From positions 1 to 32,019 of the IMG/VR virus record IMGVR_UViG_3300049432_000064: a DNA stretch of 32,019 nt; one strand, given 5' to 3'. Below the pieces are notes generated by a model. The model was not told the DNA's origin. It saw only the letters and a program-made list of their open reading frames with translations, and ran no database searches. The stretch is from a virus. The stretch's first letter is position 1. Every line of letters starts with the position of its first letter. The position numbers and the translations under genes are program-made. This document shows positions 1-7,412 of this stretch, piece after piece.

Positions 1-17
1 CCCTCCGGAGAGCAACC

Positions 18-137
18 ATGACCAGCAGCGACAACAAGAAGACGTCCCGCGTCCGCATCAACCTCGGCGCCCGTAAGCCCACCGAGCCGCAGCCGGAATC
101 CAGGGTCCGCATCAACCTGACCGGTCGCAAGAAGTAG
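18..137 (+). CDS. 39-aa basic protein with internal RVRINL repeat
   Basis: A very small ORF with an ATG start preceded by a GGAG ribosome-binding site (6-9), ending 10 bases before the next start. The protein is lysine/arginine-rich and contains SRVRINL twice (residues 10-16 and 28-34), each followed by a basic tail (GARK, TGRKK). The 14-bp DNA repeat behind it lies at 51-64 and 105-118. No known domain is recognised. It is the first gene of an operon that continues through a SpdB-like protein to a TraB-like translocase. That suggests a small accessory or nucleic-acid-binding role in plasmid transfer, but this is only inferred from position. Confidence 0.6.
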   Translation: MTSSDNKKTSRVRINLGARKPTEPQPESRVRINLTGRKK

Positions 138-147
138 CGGAGGCGAC

Positions 148-360
148 ATGGCCCACCAGACCGCCCGCCGCCCGGCTTGCGCCCAATGCGCTCGCCGCCG
201 CCGACGCCTACGCGCCCACTCTCCATTCCTGAACGCCCTGTGCATGCCGGTCTCGCGCTGGGGCTTCACCCTCTGCGCCGGCCTCGCGTTCTACGCCGAG
301 CTCACGATCCCCGCACTCATCGCGACCGCTGTCGCCGCCGCAGCCTGGCGCTACAACTAA
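148..360 (+). CDS. Small membrane protein, 70 aa
   Basis: ATG start with a GGAGG ribosome-binding site just upstream. The N-terminal third is rich in arginine and contains a CAQC pair (residues 11-14). The C-terminal half (about residues 38-67) is hydrophobic and should form one or two membrane segments. Small membrane proteins of this kind are usual in Streptomyces transfer/spread (spd) operons, where they help plasmid spreading through mycelium. Here it lies between a tiny basic protein and a DUF2637/SpdB-like protein, all co-directional and closely spaced. The family was not recognised, so the role is inferred from context. Confidence 0.6.
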   Translation: MAHQTARRPACAQCARRRRRLRAHSPFLNALCMPVSRWGFTLCAGLAFYAELTIPALIATAVAAAAWRYN

Positions 361-380
361 CCCACGAAAGGAACAATCGG

Positions 381-1265
381 GTGACCACCGTCCAGACCCC
401 CACCAGCCGGCGCAGCCCGTTGCTCTACCCGGCGGCCTTCCTGTCGCTGGCCTCCCTGGCCTGGACGACATGGAGCCTCGTCGACCTCCTCGGCACCGGC
501 TGGATCGGCTTCACCGTCGCCGCCGGATCCGACATCATCTGGGGCTCCGTCATCCTCGCCGAGGCCCGCGGCCTGCGAATCGCCGGACGATCCTGGGTCG
601 TGCCAGCCCTCGGATGGGCCACTCTCCTCATCGTCGCCGTGTTCCTCGCTTCCCACGGCTTCGCCCGCGAGTCGCTCGCCATGGCCGCGGCGGGCCCGTT
701 CCTCCCGCTCGGCGCGAAGATCGTGTGGGCGCTGGCCCTCGCAGACATGCGCGACCCCGCCGACCTCACCCACGACGAGCTCCACACCCTCGCCGCGATG
801 GAACGCGGCATGGTCTTCGAGGAGCGGGAGCACGACATCCAGATGCGGCAGCAGCGCATGCGTGCCGAGCTCCTCATGGCCGAGGTCTCCACCGACTTCG
901 ACATCGAGGTGATGCGGCAGGACCGGGTGCGGGAGCTCCGCCGCCGCGCCCCCCTCGCGATCACTCCGGGGTCCGCGCCGACCGCGCCCGAACCGTCGGC
1001 CGATGTGATCGGCGAACAGCCTCCGAACCCTCCGATCATGCTCGCGAACATTCCGAGCGAACAGCTGGCGAACAGCCCGTTGAACAGGCCGAACCCTGTT
1101 CCCGAGCAGCGGCCCATCGCCGATCTCGTTCGCGAGCAGATCGCGAACACCACGAACAACACCGACGCGATCAACAACGTCATGGCCAAGCGCCCTGACG
1201 CCAATCGGGACAGCGTGGCCGCCGCTGTCCGTCGAGCCCGTAGGAAGGCAGGGCCGTATCTGTGA
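381..1265 (+). CDS. DUF2637/SpdB-like membrane protein, 294 aa
   Basis: The GTG start at 381 is preferred because AAAGGA (367-372) lies 8 bases upstream. The open frame extends further back but overlaps the preceding gene. The N-terminal ~115 residues contain four hydrophobic segments (starting LLYPAAFLSLASLAW, then GWIGFTVAAGSDIIW, and so on), the pattern of DUF2637 proteins found beside Streptomyces conjugation genes. The middle (about residues 130-180) is charged and helical. A proline/asparagine-rich linker with loosely repeated SEQ/AN motifs follows, then a C-terminal basic segment resembling the DNA-binding tail of SpdB-type proteins. It overlaps the next gene by four bases (GTGA), implying translational coupling. 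Likely role: membrane component of intramycelial plasmid spread. Confidence 0.7.
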   Translation: MTTVQTPTSRRSPLLYPAAFLSLASLAWTTWSLVDLLGTGWIGFTVAAGSDIIWGSVILAEARGLRIAGRSWVVPALGWATLLIVAVFLASHGFARESLAMAAAGPFLPLGAKIVWALALADMRDPADLTHDELHTLAAMERGMVFEEREHDIQMRQQRMRAELLMAEVSTDFDIEVMRQDRVRELRRRAPLAITPGSAPTAPEPSADVIGEQPPNPPIMLANIPSEQLANSPLNRPNPVPEQRPIADLVREQIANTTNNTDAINNVMAKRPDANRDSVAAAVRRARRKAGPYL

Positions 1266-3394
1266 GCGCCGACACGATCTCCCCGGTTGGGGAAGGCTCG
1301 CCGTCGCCGTCGGGCGCTACGGCGAGTGATAGTGCGGGCGGCGGGGCGGGGCGGGGCGGAAGCCAGCCCAGCTCAGGAGCCCCTCTCGTGGTCGTTCAGC
1401 AGCCTCGCGGCGCTTCCCCGCCCCGCCCCGCCCCGCGTCCGCCGCAGCCCGCCGCGGACGCTTCGCTGCGCAACGGGTACGCGGCGATCTCACACAGCGT
1501 GTCCAGTGAAACGGCGGCGATCGGCCTCGGGTTCCTCGCCGCCGGTCCGGTCGGTGCGGTCATCGCTGGGGCCACGCTGCCTGTGCTGGTGGCTGCGTCG
1601 ATGTGGCGTGCGCGGCGCCGTGAGCACGACGAGAACGCCAACGCTGCCGCCAACGAGCCGGGCGCCGGCAGGGACCGGTCGGGCCGCGACCGTTCCGGCA
1701 GCGACGGCGGTAGGCGTCGTTCGCCGAACAGCCCGAACAGCCCGGGCGGCGGCACCGGTGGCGGCCGGCCGAAGACCCCCAAGACAACGGGCCCCGGCGG
1801 CGGCTCCGGCTCTGGCGGGAGGCAGCGCAAGCCGAAGGTGAAGGACCCGGTCGCCGAGAAGCTCCTCAAGGGCCTGAACAAGCTGAAGCCCAACAAGGAC
1901 AGCGGTGACCTGAAGGGCCCGAAGAACAAGACCCCGAAGGACAGCCCGGGAAAGGGGCTGAAGGGACCGAAGCCCGGAAGCGGCGACAGCTCGGCGAAGG
2001 GCCTGAAGGACGGGCCGAAGGGCCGCGGCAAGCAGCCGCCGAGCGACAGGCCGTGGCGCGGCCGAGGCGACAAGCCCGGCAGGCTGCGGAAGGACAAGAC
2101 TCGTACCGGCGCCGACACTTCGTCGGCCACGGCACGCGACGGCCTCCACCCGAAGAAGCCGAAGGGCCCGAAGAAGCCCAAGGGCGGCGGCGACGTCGAG
2201 GTCTTCGACGCGGAGATCGTCGACGACGGCCTGCCCCCCAAGCCCGACCGCGCCCCCGGCGACGTCATCGACGGCGAGATCATCGACGACCGCATCGAGC
2301 TCGTGAAGAAGACCCGCGAACGCAAGCGCCGCCGCCAAGCGATCGCTGCTGGGAAGCGAGCCGAGCAGGACGCCGCCCGCGACGGCACCCAAGGCGACCC
2401 CCACGCCGTGAAGGTCCACGTCATCCGAGAAGCGAACGCCCGCATCGACCTGGAACTCGCCCGCACCGACCAGATGCTCGTCCTCGCGGCGTCGACCGCA
2501 CAACGAAGGAGCACCCCCGTGACCTACCCCGTCGCCACCGTCCAGCCAGCAGCCACACGGACAGCCGGTGTTGCGGTCGCCCGCCAGGTCGACGTCCGCG
2601 CTTCCGACGCCTACCGGCTCCTCGTGGCCATGGCCGAGCAGCTCGCCAACGGCCTCCACGGTGACGACGACGCCGACATGGCCGACCACGTCGTCGAGCT
2701 GGTCGGCATCCCGGCCATGTGCCGGAACCTGTCTGTCGCGGTCCGTGAGGGCGCGGCCGCCCTGCAGAAGACGGCGCCCCTGCACCCTTCGGTGATCAAG
2801 CACCTCAACAACGCTGCCGTCGCCGCCGTCACGGCGGCACGCATGGCGGACACGATCCTCAGCGTGTTCGTGCAAGCCCACCGCGCGGACATCATCCGCG
2901 TCATGCAACCCCGTGTAGGCGAGCCGCGGTGGAACATCCGCAACGCCCCCGGCACCCTCGACGCCGCGAAGCTGCGCGCCGCGCTCCTGGCCGCCGCCCA
3001 GCGCCCCGCACTCCCCGCCGGATCCACAGCGGGCGGCAGCACGGGCAAGGTCGTGCCAGCCTCTGCCGCGAGCACGAAGAGGCTCGTCAGCCTGATGATG
3101 AACTTCGACCGCGGCCACATGGTCGTCGTCCTCTCGGAGATCGCGGGCGCGGCCCGCGGTGTGGACGTTGTCGCCGACTCCGTCATCCGGCTCTACCGGC
3201 GGATGGCCACCTCGTGGCCGACCGAGCAGGTCGTCGACGACACCGTCCGCGCGACCGCCTCCAAGGTGAAGACCGTGGCGGCCGAACTCCACAAGGCGAT
3301 CAAGGCGGCGCAGCGAGCCCACCAGCGCGAGCTCAAGCTGAACGCGAAGCCCCGCAAGGGAGCCCGCGCCGAGCAGAAGTGGGACGTCGTATGA
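1262..3394 (+). CDS. Large membrane-anchored, Lys/Pro/Gly-rich transfer-operon protein, 710 aa
   Basis: GTG start overlapping the previous stop by four bases. Visible layout: a Gly/Ser/Pro-rich N-terminus (1-68); a hydrophobic hairpin (about 83-118) ending in a cluster of arginines; a long disordered basic stretch (about 125-310) with repeated GLKGPK/PKKPKG-type motifs; an acidic segment repeating the pattern D.EI(I/V)DD; and a mostly helical C-terminal half of about 330 residues ending in a lysine-rich tail. No enzymatic motif was found. Its position directly before and overlapping the FtsK/TraB-like gene, and its membrane anchor plus polycationic linker, suggest a DNA- or translocase-binding membrane scaffold of a Streptomyces transfer system. 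This is inference; no characterised homologue is recognised. Confidence 0.65.
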   Translation: MSADTISPVGEGSPSPSGATASDSAGGGAGRGGSQPSSGAPLVVVQQPRGASPPRPAPRPPQPAADASLRNGYAAISHSVSSETAAIGLGFLAAGPVGAVIAGATLPVLVAASMWRARRREHDENANAAANEPGAGRDRSGRDRSGSDGGRRRSPNSPNSPGGGTGGGRPKTPKTTGPGGGSGSGGRQRKPKVKDPVAEKLLKGLNKLKPNKDSGDLKGPKNKTPKDSPGKGLKGPKPGSGDSSAKGLKDGPKGRGKQPPSDRPWRGRGDKPGRLRKDKTRTGADTSSATARDGLHPKKPKGPKKPKGGGDVEVFDAEIVDDGLPPKPDRAPGDVIDGEIIDDRIELVKKTRERKRRRQAIAAGKRAEQDAARDGTQGDPHAVKVHVIREANARIDLELARTDQMLVLAASTAQRRSTPVTYPVATVQPAATRTAGVAVARQVDVRASDAYRLLVAMAEQLANGLHGDDDADMADHVVELVGIPAMCRNLSVAVREGAAALQKTAPLHPSVIKHLNNAAVAAVTAARMADTILSVFVQAHRADIIRVMQPRVGEPRWNIRNAPGTLDAAKLRAALLAAAQRPALPAGSTAGGSTGKVVPASAASTKRLVSLMMNFDRGHMVVVLSEIAGAARGVDVVADSVIRLYRRMATSWPTEQVVDDTVRATASKVKTVAAELHKAIKAAQRAHQRELKLNAKPRKGARAEQKWDVV
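1336..1436. repeat. Long G-rich/C-rich inverted repeat with quadruplex motif
   Basis: The left arm 1341-1363 and right arm 1412-1436 are complementary over 17 bp (GCGGGGCGGGGCGGGGC) plus 6 bp (GGAAGC/GCTTCC), interrupted only by a 2-nt bulge, around a 48-nt loop. The left arm also contains four runs of three or more Gs (GGG at 1336-1338, then three GGGG runs), so it can fold as a G-quadruplex; the right arm can do so on the opposite strand. It lies inside the linker-coding 5' part of the 710-aa gene. It may only reflect Gly/Arg and Pro/Arg codon repeats. Confidence 0.7.
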
Positions 3395-5571
3395 CCGCCA
3401 CCGAGTCCCCGGCCGGCCTGGAGACCCTCTCCGACAAGCCCAAGCGCTGGGACTTCTCCCGCGACGCCGTCACCCCCGGACGTCTCACCGCCTGGGGTGC
3501 CGAACTCGCGTGCGCCAGCGCACTCATTGCCCCCCTCGCCGACATCCCCTGGCAGGGCGGCACCGCCGCGGGCGTCATCTGCACCGGGACAGCCGTCGTG
3601 TACGAGAAGGCCAAGGGCTCCTGGCGGCGCGTCACCGTGGCCCGCGCCTCGTCGTGGCTGGCCACCACCGGATGGCTGTCCTACGCGCTCGCCACCGGCC
3701 CGACCCTGATCACCATGGCCGTCGGTGTCACCACGTGGGGCGCTGGGGCGGCGATGAACATCGGCATGGACCGGTGGGGCCAGACCACCCGCGAGGCCGA
3801 GAAGGAACTCGACAGGCGGATCGCTGAGGGCGAGCAGATCAAAGCCGCCCAGGACCAGTGGGCGAGACTCCTCTACGACATCTGCGGCATCGAGGGCGCC
3901 ACCGCGGACCCCATCGTCGACCGGTGGCCGTCCGGCGCCGGGGAGACCGTGAAGGTCACCCTCCCCGCGCACATGAACATCGACGCGCTGCGCGGCTGGG
4001 AAGCCGAACTCGCCGGAGCCCTGCACCTGCCGAAGGGCGGTGGTGTCGCCTTCTCCGCCGGAGGCGCAGACGTCCCCCGCAACGTCGTCTTCATCGCGAT
4101 CACCCGCAAGAACATGATGTCCGGCGCGATCCCCTACCCGCGGCTGACCCCGACCACGATCAACAAGCCGGTCGCCTTCGGCGTCATCGGCAACGGCTCC
4201 GAGGCCGCACTCAACCTGAAAGACGAAGGCTTCATCGCGATCGGCGCGCAGGGCTCCGGCAAGACCGTCCTGATGAAGACCCTCGGCCTCGGCCTGATCC
4301 GCTGCGACGACGCGATCGTGTGGGACCTCGACACCTCCGCCAAGATGAGCGCCGTCTTCATCAACCCCTACCTGCGGCACGGCATCGGCGTCCCCCTCAT
4401 CGACTGGCCCGCCACCACCCACGACGAATGCCGCCTCGTCGTCCAAGCCGCCCGTGCGGTGATCGCCGCCCGAAAGACGGAGTACGCCGACCTCCTCGAA
4501 GACGAGGACATCGACAACCTGCCCGCCAGGCCGGAGATCCCCGCCATCCACATCCGCGTGGACGAGACCAAGAGCATGCCGGACGAGGTGCTGGAAGGCA
4601 TCGACTTCATCATCGAAGAGGGCCGCTCCGTCAACGTCCGCGTCTCCAACACCGGCCTGCGGGCGACCCGCGACTACATCACCGCCGCGATGGACGAGCT
4701 CACCCCGGGCCGTATCGGCTTGCGCACCAACAACTCAAGCGAGCTCGACATGCTGTTCCCCGGGTTCGGCGCCCCCGACATGGCGATCTTCACCGACCCC
4801 GGGACCGTCGTCTACATGTCCGCCACGAAGGGCCCGCACCAGCCCGCCCCGGCCAAGGCCTACGCCGTCGTAGCCGAAGCGTTCCCCGAAGGCAGCGCCG
4901 ACTACGAGCGGACACAGACCCTCTTCATGGACGCCGCCCGCCAGCTGTCCCCGATCCGGCCCGACCTCGACGAAGTGTCCGCCCGCGCCGCCGGCCTCGC
5001 CTACGGCCAACGCTGGGCACGCTGCATCCCCAACCTCCGCGGCGACGCCCACGGCAACATCGACGCCAGCCGCATGCACGAGTCGGTGTGGGAGCTGTAC
5101 CAGACGTGGCCCCAGCCGGTGTCGTATGACGTGCTCCTCGGCCGCGCCGTCGACGACGACGGGCACACCGTCACCCCGCACGGAACGGCCCTGACGATCC
5201 CGCGGCTCACCGAGCAGATGCTCGACGAGGACGAGCTGGAGCGGGTCGCCGCGCAGGAGGCGGCGATCGAACTGGCTGCCACGAAGGTCCGCCCGAAGTC
5301 GGACGCCGACCTGGCGGTTCAGCTGTTCGCGTCTATGGGGCAGCCGGTCAAGCCGTCCGAGGTGTTCCCGCTGATGGTGAAGGCCGGATACACGCTGTCC
5401 GACCGCACCTTCCGCGACCTGTGCGCACGCCTCGGCCTCCAGGACAAGCTCGTCCGCACCAGCGACGGACGCTACAGCGCACCGGAGGGGGGTGAGAGCA
5501 CTGAAGGAGCAGGACGGGATGCCGGACCCGACGATGACACCGATGGACCAGGCGATGGCTCAGATGGCTGA
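3391..5571 (+). CDS. TraB-like FtsK/SpoIIIE DNA translocase, 726 aa
   Basis: ATG start overlaps the previous stop (ATGA). Two or three hydrophobic segments lie in the first ~130 residues. They are followed by an FtsK/SpoIIIE-type ATPase with Walker A GAQGSGKT (residues 285-292) and Walker B ending in D391-E392 (IHIRVDE). The C-terminal ~60 residues look like a small winged-helix domain (VKPSEVFPLMVKAGYTLSDR). This matches the single-protein translocases (TraB/TraSA type) that move double-stranded plasmid DNA between Streptomyces hyphae, where the C-terminal winged helix reads short repeats at the clt locus. No relaxase is present, consistent with that mechanism. An alternative is a phage FtsK-like protein of unknown use; the SpdB-like neighbours favour transfer. 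Confidence 0.85.
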   Translation: MTATESPAGLETLSDKPKRWDFSRDAVTPGRLTAWGAELACASALIAPLADIPWQGGTAAGVICTGTAVVYEKAKGSWRRVTVARASSWLATTGWLSYALATGPTLITMAVGVTTWGAGAAMNIGMDRWGQTTREAEKELDRRIAEGEQIKAAQDQWARLLYDICGIEGATADPIVDRWPSGAGETVKVTLPAHMNIDALRGWEAELAGALHLPKGGGVAFSAGGADVPRNVVFIAITRKNMMSGAIPYPRLTPTTINKPVAFGVIGNGSEAALNLKDEGFIAIGAQGSGKTVLMKTLGLGLIRCDDAIVWDLDTSAKMSAVFINPYLRHGIGVPLIDWPATTHDECRLVVQAARAVIAARKTEYADLLEDEDIDNLPARPEIPAIHIRVDETKSMPDEVLEGIDFIIEEGRSVNVRVSNTGLRATRDYITAAMDELTPGRIGLRTNNSSELDMLFPGFGAPDMAIFTDPGTVVYMSATKGPHQPAPAKAYAVVAEAFPEGSADYERTQTLFMDAARQLSPIRPDLDEVSARAAGLAYGQRWARCIPNLRGDAHGNIDASRMHESVWELYQTWPQPVSYDVLLGRAVDDDGHTVTPHGTALTIPRLTEQMLDEDELERVAAQEAAIELAATKVRPKSDADLAVQLFASMGQPVKPSEVFPLMVKAGYTLSDRTFRDLCARLGLQDKLVRTSDGRYSAPEGGESTEGAGRDAGPDDDTDGPGDGSDG

Positions 5572-5680
5572 GCTGATCGACAGCTTGAAGCGTGCCGGCC
5601 TCAGCGAGCCGGCCGCAGTGCGGTTCGCGGCGATCTACTTCAACGAGCAGTCGGGCAACGGCGATCCGGACGCCGACTGA
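5519..5680 (+). CDS. Small hypothetical protein, 53 aa
   Basis: The ATG at 5519 is preferred because AAGGAG (5504-5509) lies 9 bases upstream. A GTG at 5492 in the same frame is possible but its GGAGG is only 3 bases away. The 5' end overlaps the end of the translocase gene by about 50 bases in another frame. The protein has a helical, methionine-rich N-terminus (MTPMDQAMAQMAELID), a second predicted helix and an acidic tail. No family recognised. It is translationally close to the TraB-like gene and may be an accessory protein of the transfer operon. Confidence 0.55.
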   Translation: MPDPTMTPMDQAMAQMAELIDSLKRAGLSEPAAVRFAAIYFNEQSGNGDPDAD

Positions 5681-5715
5681 TCCCCTCACGCACCACTGAA
5701 CGGAGACCCAACGCC

Positions 5716-6165
5716 ATGTCCGCGCTGCCCTCGCAGTACCAGCAGTACGCCGCCCAAGGGCAGCGCCATATCCGCCCGGCCGAGGTCGAGTTGTACGGCG
5801 AGGCCGACCCGATCGTTCACGTCCCCGACCCGTACGACCCGACCGCGTTCGTCGCTGTCCGCCGGTCTCAGCTGCAGCCCGCCACCCCCACGCCACCCCG
5901 CGACCTCGCCCCGCAGCCCCTCCTCGACCCGCAAGCGCAGCGCATCCTCGCCGGCGGGGTCAGCATCGGCGCGGCCGGCGCGGGCGTTGGCTGGGGGTTC
6001 GGGCAGATGGCTGCCGGGATCGCGATGATGGGCGGCTCCGGCCTCGCGATCCTCCTCGGCCTGCTCCTCGCCGCGGCCAGCATGCGGGGGCGGGGTGTGA
6101 CGCATGTCCGGCAGGAGGTGCATCAGCACGCCGGCTGGTTCGGGAAGAACACCACGACCATGTAG
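5716..6165 (+). CDS. Membrane protein of transfer operon, 149 aa
   Basis: ATG start with CGGAGA ribosome-binding site 10 bases upstream. The N-terminal ~75 residues are soluble and rich in Tyr, Gln and Pro. Residues ~78-124 are strongly hydrophobic and glycine/alanine-rich, probably two membrane passes separated by a short turn. The C-terminal ~25 residues are polar and basic. This arrangement is common among small proteins of Streptomyces integrative and conjugative elements. It is the last gene of the left operon and is followed by a strong terminator. Function not recognised; a spread (Spd)-type role is inferred. Confidence 0.65.
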   Translation: MSALPSQYQQYAAQGQRHIRPAEVELYGEADPIVHVPDPYDPTAFVAVRRSQLQPATPTPPRDLAPQPLLDPQAQRILAGGVSIGAAGAGVGWGFGQMAAGIAMMGGSGLAILLGLLLAAASMRGRGVTHVRQEVHQHAGWFGKNTTTM

Positions 6166-6217
6166 CGCCGGTGCCACACCGGAGGCTACGCGTCGGGTAA
6201 CGCCCGGCACCCCTGGA

Positions 6218-6252
6218 GAAGCCCCGCCGCATCCCCCCGTCGGTGGGGCTTC
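6218..6252 (+). terminator. Hairpin terminator after transfer operon
   Basis: An 11-bp stem (GAAGCCCCGCC with GGTGGGGCTTC, one G-T pair) with a 13-nt loop, 52 bases after the 149-aa gene. High-GC actinobacterial terminators often lack a long U tract, so the stem strength and the position at the end of a run of genes are the evidence. It separates the transfer operon from the next gene. Confidence 0.75.
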
Positions 6253-6322
6253 GCCATGTTCGGGCCCGGGCTGTCGGTGCCGGCGGCTACGATCCGGCGC
6301 ACCACACGTCCTTGGGGGGACC

Positions 6323-6634
6323 ATGCGCCGTCGTACTGTCTGGATCAGCCTGTCCGCTGCTGTCGTCACCGCACTGATCGTGGCCGGGGCCGTCGTCTGG
6401 TTTCGTGCCGAGTCGTATGAGGACAAGGTCGCGGACTGTAAGCGGGCCGTGGCCGTCCACGATTTCGACGCCGAGCCGGTGGCCGAGGGCGGCACGCTTG
6501 CAGGCTGTGAGGGCGTGGACCGGGACGACTATCTGACGTTGGTCGTGGCGAACGCGATCAGCGACATGCCGAAGGACGACAAGGACATGCTGGACTACTA
6601 CGACAACGGGACGATCGACGGCAGCATCGGCTGA
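6323..6634 (+). CDS. Single-pass membrane/secreted small protein, 103 aa
   Basis: ATG start behind a G-rich GGGGGGA ribosome-binding site. Residues 1-4 are basic (MRRR), residues ~5-26 are a hydrophobic segment, and the remaining ~75 residues are acidic and polar with a pair of cysteines (DCKRAV, GCEGV) that could form a disulfide outside the cell. It could be an anchored or signal-peptide protein. It stands alone between two terminators, which suggests an independently expressed accessory (moron-like) gene. The short repeated acid motifs (DMPKDDKDM) resemble many Streptomyces surface proteins of unknown function. A TACGAT sequence at 6288-6293 could be a -10 element, but no matching -35 is clear. 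Confidence 0.65.
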   Translation: MRRRTVWISLSAAVVTALIVAGAVVWFRAESYEDKVADCKRAVAVHDFDAEPVAEGGTLAGCEGVDRDDYLTLVVANAISDMPKDDKDMLDYYDNGTIDGSIG

Positions 6635-6644
6635 CGGCACGCAG

Positions 6645-6669
6645 AGGCCCCGCCGAACTGGCGGGGCCT
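6645..6669. terminator. Bidirectional terminator between convergent genes
   Basis: A perfect 10-bp stem (AGGCCCCGCC / GGCGGGGCCT) with a 5-nt loop, placed between the rightward 103-aa gene and the leftward 56-aa gene. It can terminate transcription arriving from both sides. Confidence 0.8.
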
Positions 6670-6684
6670 TCGTCATGCGGTGGG

Positions 6685-6855
6685 CTACGCGCCGGAGGCG
6701 TCGGGCCAGGGCTCGTCGTCGTCCGGCGGGCAGGTGCAGAGATCAGACCACTGGGCTACGCCGCACTCGCATCGTGGGCAGTCGCAGGAGCCGATGCCGT
6801 CACCGTATCCGTGGTGGAGGTCGGGCAGGCTGCACACGTCGCATCGCTCGGTCAC
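6685..6855 (-). CDS. Cys-rich small protein, 56 aa
   Basis: Leftward GTG start with GAGGAG 5 bases upstream; the start overlaps the stop of the upstream gene by four bases (GTGA). The protein has nine cysteines/histidines placed in zinc-ribbon style: C..C near residues 5-8, HH, then CDCPRCEC (about 24-31) and CTC (about 40-42), followed by an acidic tail. It probably binds zinc. It is the third gene of a leftward operon headed by a helix-turn-helix protein. No function is known, and the gene is too short for family assignment by eye. Confidence 0.65.
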   Translation of the reverse strand: MTERCDVCSLPDLHHGYGDGIGSCDCPRCECGVAQWSDLCTCPPDDDEPWPDASGA

Positions 6856-7127
6856 GGCTGCTCCTCGTCCGGGCGCCTCGGGCCCGCGCTGGCGTGCGGG
6901 TCGATCAGGGCGGCTTGCTCCCGAAGTCGTTGGTACGTCATCTCGTCCACATAGATGTCCTTGTCGTACGTCTCCTTGGCCCAGGCCCGCTGCTTCTCCG
7001 CCAGTTCGTGCGCGAGGGCGTCGATCAGCCCATCCACGCTGGCCCTACTCATCCCCTCGGAGGGCAGGAACAGCGCCTTGAACAGCGCGTACCGTGCCGG
7101 GTTCTCGGTCTCTGCTGCCTCGCTCAT
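6852..7127 (-). CDS. Hypothetical protein, 91 aa, in repressor operon
   Basis: Leftward ATG start, GAGGAG ribosome-binding site 8 bases upstream, overlapping the stop of the HTH gene by four bases (ATGA). The protein is acidic and predicted mostly helical (the segment LIDALAHELAEKQRAWAKETYDK reads as one amphipathic helix, cut here only in description). No transmembrane segment, cysteine cluster or known motif. Coupled translation with the HTH regulator on one side and the Cys-rich protein on the other suggests the three proteins act in one process, perhaps immunity or maintenance. The role is unknown. Confidence 0.6.
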   Translation of the reverse strand: MSEAAETENPARYALFKALFLPSEGMSRASVDGLIDALAHELAEKQRAWAKETYDKDIYVDEMTYQRLREQAALIDPHASAGPRRPDEEQP

Positions 7128-7375
7128 GTCGTGTTCTCCTCGCTGCCCACCGGGCGCTTGGCGGCGCGGCGGGCGTTGCGGATGGCCTCGGCCGCCTCGG
7201 GGTTGGCGATGCGGCGAACGGTCTCGCGGGTGTAGCCGGTGGCGTCAGCGATGTCCTTCTGTGTGGCGCCGTCGGCGAGGGCGGCCTTGACGTCTTCGGT
7301 GCGCTGCTTCTCGGCGTCTTCGACGGCCATCTCGTAGCGGACTCGGATGGCGGCGAGGTCGTTGGTGGTGGGCAT
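7124..7375 (-). CDS. Small helix-turn-helix DNA-binding protein, 83 aa
   Basis: A probable repressor. Residues about 35-58 (GATQKDIADATGYTRETVRRI) form a helix-turn-helix with the typical Q.DIA..TG.....TV.RI pattern, flanked by an N-terminal helix and a basic C-terminal helix. The ATG at 7375 is chosen: a -10-like CACAAT (7383-7388, minus strand) lies 7 bases upstream, as expected for a leaderless Streptomyces transcript. The other ATG, at 7384, overlaps that -10. It heads a three-gene leftward operon divergent from a WYL-like gene. The two 11-bp direct repeats in the shared promoter region are its likely operators, so it probably controls both operons. Confidence 0.75.
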   Translation of the reverse strand: MPTTNDLAAIRVRYEMAVEDAEKQRTEDVKAALADGATQKDIADATGYTRETVRRIANPEAAEAIRNARRAAKRPVGSEENTT

Positions 7376-7382
7376 GGGTCCC

Positions 7383-7411
7383 ATTGTGACTGATCCGGTA
7401 GGCCTAGTCTA
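7383..7411 (-). promoter_or_regulatory. Leftward promoter of the HTH operon
   Basis: On the minus strand, TAGACT (7406-7411) and CACAAT (7383-7388) are separated by exactly 17 bases and lie 7 bases before the ATG at 7375. This fits a sigma-70-like, leaderless promoter. Direct repeat copy 1 lies in the spacer. Confidence 0.5.
7396..7406 (+). repeat. Direct repeat copy 1, candidate operator
   Basis: CGGTAGGCCTA, repeated identically at 7428-7438. The core TAGGCCTA is an 8-bp palindrome, suited to a dimeric regulator. The copies are 32 bp apart, about three helical turns, so bound proteins would lie on the same DNA face. This copy lies in the spacer of the leftward promoter. Confidence 0.6.
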
Positions 7412-7412
7412 G

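Noticed and set aside
1490-3322. Reverse-strand open frame of about 610 codons opposite the 710-aa gene
   Set aside because: Shadow of the forward gene, with low-complexity Gly/Ala/Arg sequence and no ribosome-binding site or operon context.
6166-6322. TraB recognition (clt) repeat cluster in the gap after the transfer operon
   Set aside because: No tandem 8-bp repeats are seen here or in the other intergenic gaps; isolated GACCCGGA-like words occur within coding sequence only.
7376-7384. HTH gene start at ATG 7384
   Set aside because: This ATG overlaps the predicted -10 box; the ATG at 7375 has the right spacing for a leaderless start.
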